Position numbers and translations under genes: made by a program. 64,000 bases of DNA from Pseudomonas reidholzensis. GTDB taxonomy: Bacteria > Pseudomonadota > Gammaproteobacteria > Pseudomonadales > Pseudomonadaceae. The stretch covers positions 1-64,000 of the forward strand of contig NZ_UNOZ01000037.1 of the NCBI RefSeq assembly GCF_900536025.1, written 5' to 3'. Under the pieces are notes generated by a model. The model made no database searches and had not been told where the DNA came from. It was given only the letters and a program-made list of their open reading frames with translations. Positions 1 through 8,706 of this stretch are shown piece by piece (position 1 is the stretch's first letter; each line of letters starts with the position of its first letter).

Positions 1-58
1 TGCCGGTGGGGGCGCGTTTTGGGTATCGAGCTTATCCGGTTGATGGGGGGCTGCTGCT

Positions 59-349
59 GGCCCCTTCCGCCCTTACGGCGGGTCACTTTTTTTCTTGGAA
101 AAAAGTAACCAAAAACCGCTTGCTCCTGCATCCGGCCCTTCGCTGCGCTACGGGTTCCCTCACTCCGGTCTTGCTCCCGCGAGGACCGGGCTGTACGGGC
201 CAGGAAGGCCCGTACAGCCCGGTCCTCGCGGGAGCAAGGCCGGAGTGAGGGAACCCGTAGCGCAGCGAAGGGCCGGATGTAGGAGCAAGCGGTTTTTGGT
301 TACTTTTTTCCAAGAAAAAAAGTGACCCGCCGTAAGGGCGGAAGGGGCC
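59..349. repeat. Large near-perfect inverted repeat (143-bp arms, 5-nt loop)
   Basis: The left arm (59-201) and right arm (207-349) are reverse complements with only about two mismatches seen by eye, around the loop AGGAA. Each arm starts with GGCCCCTTCCGCCCTTACGG, followed by a T-rich block and an A-rich block, then a GC-rich segment. The same unit recurs at 29828-30585. Open reading frames run through the arms on both strands. Because they are read from a palindrome they look alike on both strands, and I treat them as spurious. No recognised gene lies in 1-441. Confidence 0.9.
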
Positions 350-441
350 GGCAGCCTCGCCACAACGAACGGATATGCTCACCAACCCCAGCCCCCCCCC
401 AAAAAAACCCGACTCATCAGCAACCACCCCGACCAACGCAC

Positions 442-1245
442 CTACTTGAGGACTTCGACCTCCATCCCCAAGGCAATCTCCCCACTCCCATCCACCGCCA
501 GGTTCTGCCCAAACAACACATCCCCGTCCCGCTCACGAAACGTCTTCAACGTCGCCAAAGGCTCCCGATCAGCACTGCGCTCACCGGTCCGCGGATCCAG
601 GGTCGTAAGAATGCAGCGCACACTAGGCTTGAGCACCCTGAACGTCATCTCACCAATGCGAATCCGCTTCCAGCCATCCTCGGCGAACGGCTCAGCCCCG
701 TGCACCACCAGGTTCGGCCTGAACCGCAACATCTCCAGCTCACGACCCACCCGCCGATTCAGCTCATCCAGCGAACCCTGCCCAATCAGCAACAACGGAA
801 ACCCATCCGGAAACGCCGCCCGATCACTGTTCAAACCATACCCACTGGGCAGGTAACGCGCCCGCTGCTCAGGGCAATACACCAAGCGCACCGGCTTGCC
901 GAGCAACTCGCTGAGCCACCCCGCCGCCTCATCGCCAGCGTCCGGCACCCGCAGCGTGTCACGCCAGATGGTCACACCGCGCAAATCTTCGTCATCAGCA
1001 GGCACCGCCACCTCGAGCGGCGTCTGCCCTGGCGCCTCCAGCAGCAGCCGCCCTGCCTCGCCCAGGCTCGCCTTGAGCTGGGTCAGCCGCGGCCAGGCGC
1101 GCTGGGTGAGGAAGCGCCCATTCGACGCCTCCACCACCAACCAGCGCCGATCACCGCGCAACCCCAACAGGTCCACAGCCGAAGCCTCCAGGCTTTGCGC
1201 CTGGCACGACTTCACCGGATACCGATACAACCCACTCAGAAACAT
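442..1245 (-). CDS. MOSC domain protein (YcbX/mARC-like)
   Basis: A 267-aa protein with an N-terminal MOSC beta-barrel domain (about residues 1-120) followed by a MOSC domain (about 125-265). Hallmarks are FRPN at 175-178 and Cys211 in the context KPSVRC followed by TTLDP. In this family that cysteine ligates the molybdenum cofactor. Relatives (YcbX, mARC) reduce N-hydroxylated compounds with a reductase partner. No ferredoxin domain is fused here, so an external electron donor would be needed. It lies downstream of cheV on the same strand (63-bp gap). The family call is firm; the substrate is unknown. Confidence 0.85.
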   Translation of the reverse strand: MFLSGLYRYPVKSCQAQSLEASAVDLLGLRGDRRWLVVEASNGRFLTQRAWPRLTQLKASLGEAGRLLLEAPGQTPLEVAVPADDEDLRGVTIWRDTLRVPDAGDEAAGWLSELLGKPVRLVYCPEQRARYLPSGYGLNSDRAAFPDGFPLLLIGQGSLDELNRRVGRELEMLRFRPNLVVHGAEPFAEDGWKRIRIGEMTFRVLKPSVRCILTTLDPRTGERSADREPLATLKTFRERDGDVLFGQNLAVDGSGEIALGMEVEVLK

Positions 1246-1308
1246 CCCTGCCTCACCTGCCGCCAGCTGAAAACGCCTAGCTTATACCCGGCAGGCCAGG
1301 GGCAGGTA

Positions 1309-2244
1309 TCACGCAGGCGCGTGGTCGAGCATCAAGCGCTGGCGCACCACGTCCACCAGGCGGTCCGGCTGGAACTTGGAGAGGAAGTTGTCGCACCCGA
1401 CCTTCTTCACCATCGACTCGTTGAAGCTGCCCGACAACGAGGTATGCAGCACCACGTAGAGCCCGCGCAGGCGCGGATCGGAACGGATCTCGGTGGTCAG
1501 CCGGTAGCCGTCCATCTCGGGCATCTCGGCATCGGTGAAGATCATCAGCAGTTTTTCACACAGGTCCTCGCCGGCATCCGCCCAGCCCTTGAGCATGCGC
1601 AGGGCCTTGAGACCGTCGCTGGCGACATGCAGCTTGACCCCCAGCTGGGACAGCGTGTCGCGCAACTGCGCCAGGGCCACGCTGGAGTCATCCACCAGCA
1701 GCACCTCGCGGCCACGGGCACGGGCCAGGACCGGATCGGCGAGCTTGTCGTTGGAGACCTTGGCGTTGTACGGCACGATCTCGGCCAACACCTTCTCGAC
1801 ATCGATGATCTCCACCAACTGCTCCTCGACCTTGGTGATCGCGGTCAGGTAGTGCTGGCGGCCGGCGCTGGTCGGCGGCGGCATGATCGCCTCCCAGTTC
1901 ATGTTGACGATGCGGTCGACCCCGCCGACCAGGAAGGCCTGCACCGAACGGTTGTACTCGGTGACGATGATGGTGCTGTCTGGGCCCGGCTGCAGCGGGC
2001 GCATGCCGATCGCCTGGGACAGGTCGATGACCGGCAGGGTCTGGCCGCGCAGGTTGACCACCCCACAGACAAAGGCGTGGCGCTGCGGCATCAGGGTCAG
2101 CTTGGGCAGCTGCAGGACTTCCTGGACCTTGAACACGTTGATCGCGAACAACTGGCGACCGGCCAGGCGGAACATCAGGATTTCCAGCCGGTTCTCACCT
2201 ACCAGTTGCGTACGTTGGTCTACAGTGTCGAGAATACCAGCCAT
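1309..2244 (-). CDS. cheV: Chemotaxis coupling protein CheV
   Basis: About 311 aa from the start beginning MAGILDTVDQ; an in-frame upstream codon at 2262 is less likely. Residues about 15-160 form a CheW-like domain that couples chemoreceptors to CheA. Residues about 178-310 form a receiver domain with acidic pair DD at 185-186, phospho-acceptor Asp238 (TDAEMPEMDG) and a conserved Lys near the C-terminus. CheV proteins dock at receptor arrays and may act as a phosphate sink or an adaptation device. A good sigma-28 promoter lies just upstream, consistent with flagellar-class control. Confidence 0.93.
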   Translation of the reverse strand: MAGILDTVDQRTQLVGENRLEILMFRLAGRQLFAINVFKVQEVLQLPKLTLMPQRHAFVCGVVNLRGQTLPVIDLSQAIGMRPLQPGPDSTIIVTEYNRSVQAFLVGGVDRIVNMNWEAIMPPPTSAGRQHYLTAITKVEEQLVEIIDVEKVLAEIVPYNAKVSNDKLADPVLARARGREVLLVDDSSVALAQLRDTLSQLGVKLHVASDGLKALRMLKGWADAGEDLCEKLLMIFTDAEMPEMDGYRLTTEIRSDPRLRGLYVVLHTSLSGSFNESMVKKVGCDNFLSKFQPDRLVDVVRQRLMLDHAPA

Positions 2245-2592
2245 TGCAAAACCCCCAGGCATGAGTCGGGAAAAGTAGGATCATCCGTCCTGTATCGGCG
2301 GACAGTCGCCCAGCTTGACCCCTTCAGGAAAAAGCCTCGCGGGCAATTGATATCACTTTACCATCATGATTTACTGCTGCCACTTCCCCGCCTCGCAGCC
2401 CCTGCGACACCTGGCCGCAGCTGACGCGCCATCAGGGTTTCCCCTAGACGGCAATCGGGCACAACCTGATGTTCGCGCTATCCATTAGCCATTAATGTGA
2501 CGCCATTCTCATTGCATGAACGGAGTCAGGCTTTTGCTAGCACGTGTCCCGGTGTGCCCCAGCCTTGCTGCCGTCCTGTGTGCAGGAGGGTC
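2245..2592. other. Divergent intergenic region between cheV and the Hpt-like gene
   Basis: A 348-bp regulatory spacer. It holds the sigma-28 promoter of cheV (2293-2318) and, at 2582-2589, the CAGGAGGG ribosome site of the rightward gene at 2593. An in-frame ATG upstream (2497) would add 32 residues, but it has no comparable ribosome site. I see no RNA gene or repeat here. Confidence 0.6.
2293..2318 (-). promoter_or_regulatory. Candidate FliA (sigma-28) promoter of cheV
   Basis: On the minus strand TCAAG (2318-2314), a 14-nt spacer and GCCGATA (2299-2293) match the FliA consensus TAAAG-N14-GCCGATAA in both elements and spacing. The predicted start of transcription lies about 40 nt upstream of the cheV ATG. 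Confidence 0.75.
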
Positions 2593-3066
2593 ATGATGCA
2601 AAGCACCCCGCTGCCCCCCAGTGCGCTGCAGGACTTTCTGCTGGATGCCCAGGTTTCGCTGAGCCAGGCCCAGGAATGCCTGCAGCACCTGCAGATGATC
2701 GATAACGATCCCGATGCCTGCCTCTGCCTGGACGACACCCTGGGCAGCCTCGCCGTGCGCGCCGAAACCCTCGGCCTCGAGCAGGTGGCCGAGTACACGT
2801 CGGCCCTGCGCGACCTGCTCGCGCCCGCCTGCGGCGATCAGCACCTGCAGACCGCAGCGCTGCCGTCGGTGCAGGCGTGCCTCGACCTGCTCGCTTGGCA
2901 ACTGGAGCTGCTCGATGCCCACACCGGACGCCTCGACCTCGACCCCAGCGAACAGCACCTGCTGCTCGTGCAACTGGCCAGTGCGCTCGATCAACCGCAC
3001 GCGCAAACGTGTGCGTCAGGGAAGGCAAAGCACCCCGCACGCCATTCCGCCGATCCAGAAAAATAA
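2593..3066 (+). CDS. Degenerate Hpt-like hypothetical protein
   Basis: A 157-aa cytoplasmic protein chosen to start at 2593 because CAGGAGGG sits 3-10 nt upstream. It is Leu/Ala/Gln-rich and predicted all-helical. Residues about 44-75 (DDTLGSLAVRAETLGLEQVA) follow the pattern of histidine phosphotransfer domains (H-x-L-K-G-s-a-x-x-L-G), but the phospho-accepting His is replaced by Asp47/Asp48 and the Lys-Gly by Gly-Ser. If homologous, it could not relay phosphate and might act as a docking or inhibitory pseudo-Hpt. It stands next to cheV and a NarL-type kinase. The tail (about 140-157) looks disordered and basic. The homology is an eye-based inference. Confidence 0.6.
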   Translation: MMQSTPLPPSALQDFLLDAQVSLSQAQECLQHLQMIDNDPDACLCLDDTLGSLAVRAETLGLEQVAEYTSALRDLLAPACGDQHLQTAALPSVQACLDLLAWQLELLDAHTGRLDLDPSEQHLLLVQLASALDQPHAQTCASGKAKHPARHSADPEK

Positions 3067-3442
3067 CAATTGTTACGTGTTCGCAACTAAGCGCATGTAA
3101 GCAAGCGTGTTCAAAAGTTGACTAAGTTACACAAGATATTCCCAAGCGCGCCGCTGCTTAGTTGCAGTCGGCACACCCCCCTGCAGCGCCATAATGGCAT
3201 TCTGCTAGTTGACGGACTTCGCCAGACTGCCTCATCACCCCGCAAAACCGGAGGTTTCGCCGCATTGGGCAATCGCGACCAATCACACTTGAAGTGATAC
3301 CATGCGCGCAAATGAATGCAGGCAGCGCCGATAGCCGTCAATTGAATACACGCTGGACGATTGATTGAAAGCAGGACGCCAAAGCCTCTGGTCAGACACG
3401 TGCACGGCCTCCAACAGCATTAACTCAGTGGCTTCCCTATCT
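3067..3442. other. Intergenic region upstream of the NarL-type kinase
   Basis: A 376-bp region of lower GC than its neighbours, especially about 3060-3200. I see no tRNA, REP element or strong terminator. It must contain the promoter of the kinase-regulator operon, but no promoter stands out. In-frame codons upstream of 3443 exist (for example at 3365) but lie in this non-coding-looking stretch. Confidence 0.5.
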
Positions 3443-4339
3443 ATGCTTCCACGCTTGAAGATTCCCCTGCGTCGCTGCTCGCGCACCGCCGTGCTGCGCT
3501 GGGTCACCGCAGCGCTCTGTGTGGCATCACTGACCGCCAACCTGGCGCTGCACTACCAAACCTTGCCACTGCCACTCAGCGTGATCCTGCTGCAACTGGC
3601 CGCCGTGCTCGGCGTCGCCTGGCAACTGGGCCAATGGGCACGCTCGGTCAACCTGCGCCCGGCCGAGCTGGCTGATCGCATGCTCAAGGTCCAGGAGAGC
3701 GAGCGCCAACGCCTGAGCCGCGAACTGCACGACGACATCGGCCAACTGCTCACCGCCGCCAAGCTGCAACTCGACTGGCTGCAGCGGCGGATGCCGAGCG
3801 ACCTGCACGGGCACTGCGCGACGTTGCGCAGCACCCTCGACGAGACCCTGGGCAACGTGCGCAACGTCTCCGCGCTGCTCAATCCGCGGCAACTGGCCAG
3901 CCTTGGCCTCGAGGCCAGCCTGCGCGCGCACCTGCTGCGCACCCTGGCCAACAGCGACCTGCAGTGGAGCCTGGAGTGCCAGCAACGGCTGGGCGGCATC
4001 AGTGACGCTGCCAGCATGGCCGCCTTTCGGATTACCCAGGAAGCCGTGACCAACGTGCTCCGCCACGCCCAGGCGCGCAACCTGAACATTCAGCTGCGGC
4101 GCGCCCCTGAAGGCCTGGCCCTGTCGATCCAGGACGACGGCCGCGGGTTCGTCCCGGCCGACAGCCCGGCCGAGGCAGGCCAGCGCGGCATGGCCGGCAT
4201 GCATGAACGGGTCAGCGCATTGCAAGGACGCCTGACCGTCACCAGCCAGCCCGGCCAAGGCACGCGCATCGACGCGCTGTTCCCGTGGCCACCCCGTACT
4301 CATGAACGCGCCAGGACCCCCGCTACCCATGACCTGTAG
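3443..4339 (+). CDS. Sensor histidine kinase, NarX/HPK7 type
   Basis: About 298 aa from the start beginning MLPRLKIPLRR. Two adjacent hydrophobic segments (about 18-38 and 45-63) with only a short loop anchor it in the inner membrane, so there is no real periplasmic sensor domain. A HisKA_3 domain follows with phospho-acceptor His96 in SRELHDDIGQ. The C-terminal HATPase has DDGRGF and a GMAGMHERV-type lid, as usual in NarL-partner kinases. It overlaps the downstream regulator by 11 bp, indicating a cognate pair. The lack of a sensory domain suggests that it senses the membrane state or depends on a partner. The signal is unknown. Confidence 0.85.
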   Translation: MLPRLKIPLRRCSRTAVLRWVTAALCVASLTANLALHYQTLPLPLSVILLQLAAVLGVAWQLGQWARSVNLRPAELADRMLKVQESERQRLSRELHDDIGQLLTAAKLQLDWLQRRMPSDLHGHCATLRSTLDETLGNVRNVSALLNPRQLASLGLEASLRAHLLRTLANSDLQWSLECQQRLGGISDAASMAAFRITQEAVTNVLRHAQARNLNIQLRRAPEGLALSIQDDGRGFVPADSPAEAGQRGMAGMHERVSALQGRLTVTSQPGQGTRIDALFPWPPRTHERARTPATHDL

Positions 4340-4988
4340 ATTATTGCTGGTGGATGACCACTCGCTCATCCGCGCCGGCGTTCGCGCCCTGGTTGCAGAC
4401 ATTCCTGGCTACACGGTGGTAGGCGAAGCCGACGACGGCGGGCAATTGCTGGAACTGGTCCGGCGACTCACCCCCGACATCGTCCTGCTGGACATTTCGA
4501 TGCGTTCGACCAGTGGCCTGGACGCCCTCACCCACCTGCGCGCCCACGGCGATGCCTGCAAGGTCCTGATCCTGTCGATGCACACCGACCCGGAGCTGAT
4601 CATGCGCGCGCTCGAAAGCGGCGCCCATGGCTACCTGCTCAAGGACACCACCGCCACCGAGCTGGAGCAGGCCCTGGCGGCGCTGCGCGCCGACGAACGC
4701 TACCTGAGCCCGGCGATCGCCCACACGGTGATCAACCAGGCGCTGCAGCAGGCACACAACGGCAAGCAGAGCACCAGCGAGCGGCACAACCTGACCGAGC
4801 GCCAGCTGGAAATCCTCCGGCTGATCGTGCGCGGCAAGTCCACGCGGGAAATCGCCCACGGCCTGGGGCTGTCGATCAAGACCGTGGAAAGCCACCGCTC
4901 GCAGGTCATGAAGCGCCTGCAAATCTACGACGTCGCCGGCCTGGTGCTGTTCGCGGTCCGCGAGAAGATCATCAGCCTGGACGACTGA
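4329..4988 (+). CDS. Response regulator, NarL/LuxR family
   Basis: A 219-aa transcription regulator. The receiver domain (about 3-120) has acidic pair DD at 9-10 and phospho-acceptor Asp55 (LLDISM). A LuxR helix-turn-helix (about 155-200) contains LTERQLEIL, GKSTREIA and KTVESHRS. I favour the start at 4329, where the receiver fold begins at once; an ATG at 4302 would add nine residues. It overlaps the preceding kinase gene and its 3' end overlaps the convergent lipid kinase gene by 17 bp. Its targets are unknown. Confidence 0.88.
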   Translation: MTCRLLLVDDHSLIRAGVRALVADIPGYTVVGEADDGGQLLELVRRLTPDIVLLDISMRSTSGLDALTHLRAHGDACKVLILSMHTDPELIMRALESGAHGYLLKDTTATELEQALAALRADERYLSPAIAHTVINQALQQAHNGKQSTSERHNLTERQLEILRLIVRGKSTREIAHGLGLSIKTVESHRSQVMKRLQIYDVAGLVLFAVREKIISLDD

Positions 4989-5859
4989 GCAGCGCCGAGT
5001 GCGCCGGCAAATGCACGCGCAACGCCGCCGGCATCGCCTCGAAGCGCAGGCTGTCGGCCTGCAACGGCTCGCCGTCGAGGTTGATGTCCAAGCCCTGCGA
5101 GCTCTTGATCTCTACCCACGGCAGGCGCGCCCGGACGAACAAGCCCTCCCCCGCGAGCAGGTCACGCAACGCCCCGACCATTTCCTGCGGCGCCGGCAGG
5201 ATGCCGATGTCGAGCAGGCCATCATCGGCCAGCGCCTCAGGGCAAAGCACGTGCCCGCCGCCGGCCTGGCGGCCGTTGCCGATACCCAGCGCCAACAGAT
5301 CACCCTGCCAGTGGAAATCCGGCCCCTGCAGCTCGACCGAGGCGGCCTGCAGCTCACTGAAGCGCGACAGCCCGGTGAACAGGTAGGCGGCGGCGCCGAT
5401 GACCTTTTTCAGGTCTTCCGAAGTGTTGGCCGTGACCTGGCTGCCGAAGCCACCGGTGGCCATGTTCAGGAACAGCTGATCACCCACCCGCCCGAGGTCG
5501 ATCGGACACGGCGGCTGATCGAGCAGTGCCAGTGCCTCGGCCGGCTCCAGCGGCACGCCGGCGGCCTTGGCAAAATCATTCGCCGTGCCCAGCGGCAGCA
5601 GCACCAGGCTGGCCTCGGTGCGGGCGAAACCCATGGCCTCGGCGACATCGCGCAGGGTGCCGTCGCCGCCACCGGCGACGATATGGCTGTAGCCGGCCTG
5701 CAGCGCTTCGCCGACCAATCGCTGGGCATCGCCCGCCTCCCAGGTCAGCCGCACATCGAGGTGCCAACCGCGCTCGCGTACAGCAGTCACTGCCGCCCGC
5801 ACGTCCTCATTCAAGGCCTGCTTGCCATGCAGGACCAACATTGCCTTGCGCTCGCCCAT
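4972..5859 (-). CDS. yegS: Lipid kinase YegS-like
   Basis: About 295 aa, with a diacylglycerol-kinase catalytic domain (residues about 3-130) marked by GGDGTLRDVAEAM and the LPLGTANDFA motif typical of DgkB/YegS, then the C-terminal beta-sandwich. The family phosphorylates lipids such as phosphatidylglycerol or diacylglycerol at the inner membrane. The start is ATG 5859 (GTG 5862 is possible), with a GGGAGGGGG ribosome site upstream. It is convergent with, and overlaps, the response regulator gene. The physiological substrate is not known. Confidence 0.88.
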   Translation of the reverse strand: MGERKAMLVLHGKQALNEDVRAAVTAVRERGWHLDVRLTWEAGDAQRLVGEALQAGYSHIVAGGGDGTLRDVAEAMGFARTEASLVLLPLGTANDFAKAAGVPLEPAEALALLDQPPCPIDLGRVGDQLFLNMATGGFGSQVTANTSEDLKKVIGAAAYLFTGLSRFSELQAASVELQGPDFHWQGDLLALGIGNGRQAGGGHVLCPEALADDGLLDIGILPAPQEMVGALRDLLAGEGLFVRARLPWVEIKSSQGLDINLDGEPLQADSLRFEAMPAALRVHLPAHSALLSRPG

Positions 5860-6243
5860 CACGTCCCCCTCCCAGAAAAGAATCCAACTTCAATCTCGAC
5901 CATGGCCAAAGGCGAATTGCTGCACTCGCCGGACAATTGCCCGCGCAATGACCGAATCCGATTGAAAGCCGGGAGCCACAGGCGCATGATCGACAGATAT
6001 TTGGCAAGCCGTGTGAGCGCGCTCAACGGATGGCCATTTTATTGACGCACATCTTCGCCAACCGCCTGACCCCGGTCTACACGACCTGCTTGGCGGTTGC
6101 ACTGCAGGGCTGCGAGTGGCTGGGCGAAGCGCACCGCGTACGCTTTACTGATACCTATGGACGCGCCGCGACAGCCCACGCTGGCTGACAGTTCGCAGCT
6201 CGCCTTGCCATCCATTGCCCGGCCGCCCGCGAGGATTGGGACG
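5860..6243. other. Intergenic region, possible 52-codon ORF
   Basis: A spacer of about 380 bp between divergent yegS and the glycosyltransferase gene. One open frame (ATG at 6030, TGA at 6186-6188, 52 codons, Cys/Leu-rich start) exists, but it has no convincing ribosome site and I do not call it a gene. An upstream in-frame ATG for the glycosyltransferase lies at 6157. No repeat or RNA gene seen. Confidence 0.45.
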
Positions 6244-7491
6244 ATGCGCATACTGTGGACACTGCCCTACCTGCCCTGGCCTACCACCAGCGGCAGCAAG
6301 ACGCGGCAATATCACCTGCTGCGCGAACTCGCCCAGCACGGCCACCGGATCACCTTGCTGGTGCAGTCCAAAGTCCCCCTCGGCGACAGCGCCCGCGAAG
6401 CCCTGGAGCCATTGGTAGAGCGCTTGATCGTGCTGCCCAGGCGGCCGTTGCACAGCCCACTCAACCTGCTCGCCTCGCCCATCATCGACTACCCCATGCG
6501 GGCGATCATTCACGGCCTGGCGCCTTGCCTGCGCCACCAGTTCGAACAGTTGCTGGACGAGCCCTGGGACGTGATCCAGATCGAGCACAGCTACAGCTTC
6601 CAGCCCTTCGAAAAGGCCCTGCAGGCGCGCGGCCTGCCGTACATGCTCAGCGAGCACACCCTCGAATCGGTGATGGGCGCCGCCTGCCACGACCGCCTGC
6701 CGCTGTGGCTCAGACCACTCAATGCATTCGACCGCTGGCGCTACCGGCGCTGGGAGCAACGGGTCCTGCGCCAACCCAGCGAAGTGGTGGCGGTCAGCGC
6801 CCATGATGCCGAACTGATCAGCCAGATCAGCGGCAGGCCGGTCAACGTCGTGGTCAATGGTGTGGATTGCGATCACTACCAGGACGTGCGCCCCGCCGCG
6901 CACAGCCAACGCCTGCTGTTCGTGGGCAATTTCGAGTACGGGGCCAACCTCGAGGCGATCGAGTGGGCGCTGGAAGAGATCCTGCCGCAGGTGTGGATGA
7001 GCAACCCGGCGGTACGCCTGGCGATCGCCGGGCATGCGCTGCCAGCGAGCTGGAAACTGCACTGGAACGACCCGCGTATCGAATGGATCGGCTACCGCCC
7101 CGACCTGCGTGAACTGCAGCGGCGCTCGGCGCTGTTCTTCGCCCCGCTACGCTACGCCGGGGGCTCCAAGGTGAAGATACTCGAGGCGATGGCCGCCGGC
7201 CTGCCGGTGATCAGCACCAGCAAGGGCGTCTCGGGGCTGGCCCTGAACAATGGCGAACATTACCTGGGCAGCGATGACAGCGGCCAGTTGGCCCTGCAGA
7301 TCAACCAACTGCTCAACCAGCCGTGGCGCATGGCCCAACTGGGCGAAACCGGTCGCCAGTTCGTCCGCCAGCGGCACGACTGGAGCGTCGCCGCACAGCA
7401 ACTGGAAACCGTGCACATGCGCCTGACCCAGGCGGCGCCGGCGCCCCAGCCAAGCGCCAGCGCAGTGTTGCTCGGGCGCTCAGCCAAGTAG
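6244..7491 (+). CDS. Glycosyltransferase family 4 (GT-B)
   Basis: About 416 aa from MRILWTLPYLPWP; an ATG at 6157 would add 29 residues without a conserved look. The N-terminal half has the Rossmann start and the SGSKTRQYHL acceptor-binding loop. The C-terminal half has the donor-site motif GSKVKILEAMAAGLPVI, with the conserved glutamate of retaining GT4 enzymes. It has no signal peptide or membrane helix, so it is cytoplasmic. The likely product is a surface glycan, but no polysaccharide cluster surrounds it, so the acceptor is unknown. It ends 12 bp inside the convergent moeA. Confidence 0.83.
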   Translation: MRILWTLPYLPWPTTSGSKTRQYHLLRELAQHGHRITLLVQSKVPLGDSAREALEPLVERLIVLPRRPLHSPLNLLASPIIDYPMRAIIHGLAPCLRHQFEQLLDEPWDVIQIEHSYSFQPFEKALQARGLPYMLSEHTLESVMGAACHDRLPLWLRPLNAFDRWRYRRWEQRVLRQPSEVVAVSAHDAELISQISGRPVNVVVNGVDCDHYQDVRPAAHSQRLLFVGNFEYGANLEAIEWALEEILPQVWMSNPAVRLAIAGHALPASWKLHWNDPRIEWIGYRPDLRELQRRSALFFAPLRYAGGSKVKILEAMAAGLPVISTSKGVSGLALNNGEHYLGSDDSGQLALQINQLLNQPWRMAQLGETGRQFVRQRHDWSVAAQQLETVHMRLTQAAPAPQPSASAVLLGRSAK

Positions 7492-8706
7492 CTCGCTGAG
7501 CGGAATGAACCACACCCGGTCACCTTGCTGCGGCGTGCTGCCTTCGCGCACCTCGACCAGGCCTTCGGCCCAGGCGGCGCTGCGCAGTACACCGGAGCTC
7601 TGGTTCTTGTAGATGCGCACCCGACCGTCTTCGATACGCGCCCGCAGGTACTCGCGACGGGTCCCGGCCTTGGGCCAGTCGAAGCCCGCCTCGACGCTGA
7701 AACGCAACGGCTCGACCTTGGCCACGCCTTGGCGGCGCAGCAGGTAGGGCCGCGTCAGCAAGCCGAAGGTGACCAGGGTCGAGGCCGGATTACCCGGCAG
7801 GCCGATCACCGGCACGCCGCGATAATGACCAAAGGTCAGCGGCTTGCCCGGTTTGATCGCCAGCTTCCACAGCGCCAGCTCCCCGGCTTCGCGCAGGGCG
7901 ATGCCGAGGTAGTCGGCTTCACCCACCGATACCCCGCCGGTAGACAGGATCAGGTCGACATCGCCCAGGCCTGCCAGGCAGTCACGGGTACGTTGCAGGT
8001 CATCGGCAATGATTCCGACATCCACCACCTCGCAGCCCAGCCGCTGCAGCCAGCTGGCCAGCAGACGGCGGTTGCTGTTGTAGATCTGCCCAGGGCCCAG
8101 CGGCAGGCCGGGCTCGACCAGCTCGTCACCGGTCGACAACACCGCCACGCGGACCCTGCGCACCACCTCGAGACGGGCATGCCCGAGCGTGGCGGCCAGG
8201 CCCAGTTCGATCGGCCCCAGGCGTGTGCCGGCGCTCATCACCTGCTCGCCAACACGGGTTTCCTGGCCTTGCGGACGGACGTTCTGCTCGGGCCGCAGCG
8301 GCTCGAGGAAGCGCACCCGGCCATCGTCCAGCACCTCGGCGTTCTCCTGCATCTCGACGCAGTCGGCGCCCGCGGGCAACGGCGCGCCGGTGAAAATCCG
8401 CGCACAGGTGCCGGGCTGCAAGGCTGGCGGCGCATGGCCGGCGAAGATCCGCTGGCTCACCGGCAACGCGTCACCGTGCCAGTCGGCCAGGCGCAGGGCG
8501 TAGCCGTCCATGGCGCTGTTGGGCCACGGCGGCAGGTCGAGCTCGGCGACCAGGTCGACCGCCAGCACCCGGCCCTCGGCCTCGGCCAGGCTGACCGTCT
8601 CGGTGTCGCCGATCGGCGCCGATTCGGCCAGCGCCAGCAAACGTTGCAGGGCTTCTTCGACCGGCATCAACGGCCGCTGCTGCGCGCCTTCAACCACGGC
8701 TGGCAC
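7480..8706 (-). CDS. moeA: Molybdopterin molybdotransferase MoeA
   Basis: About 408 aa from a GTG start at 8706; an ATG at 8667 gives a 395-aa form beginning MPVEEALQRLL. MoeA inserts molybdate into adenylated molybdopterin. Visible signatures are PNSAMDGYALR near the N-terminus, STGDEL in the MogA-like domain, STGGVSVGEADY, and GLPGNPAS before the C-terminal domain. The GTG start overlaps the end of moaB by 17 bp, indicating a moaB-moeA operon. The MOSC protein at 442-1245 is another Moco-linked protein in the window. Confidence 0.93.
   Translation of the reverse strand: MPAVVEGAQQRPLMPVEEALQRLLALAESAPIGDTETVSLAEAEGRVLAVDLVAELDLPPWPNSAMDGYALRLADWHGDALPVSQRIFAGHAPPALQPGTCARIFTGAPLPAGADCVEMQENAEVLDDGRVRFLEPLRPEQNVRPQGQETRVGEQVMSAGTRLGPIELGLAATLGHARLEVVRRVRVAVLSTGDELVEPGLPLGPGQIYNSNRRLLASWLQRLGCEVVDVGIIADDLQRTRDCLAGLGDVDLILSTGGVSVGEADYLGIALREAGELALWKLAIKPGKPLTFGHYRGVPVIGLPGNPASTLVTFGLLTRPYLLRRQGVAKVEPLRFSVEAGFDWPKAGTRREYLRARIEDGRVRIYKNQSSGVLRSAAWAEGLVEVREGSTPQQGDRVWFIPLSELLG

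Noticed and set aside
6..436. Short open frames within the palindrome (containing GHFFSWKKVTKNR)
   Set aside because: The same peptide appears from both strands and from the repeat at 29808-30290, so it is a translated repeat, not a conserved gene.
322..2424. Very long plus-strand open frame (700 codons) opposite the MOSC and cheV genes
   Set aside because: It is a high-GC shadow frame, rich in Arg/Gln/His/Pro, with no domain. The opposite strand carries two well-recognised proteins.
6030..6188. 52-codon open frame upstream of the glycosyltransferase gene
   Set aside because: No convincing ribosome site and no family resemblance; kept only as a note in the intergenic entry.
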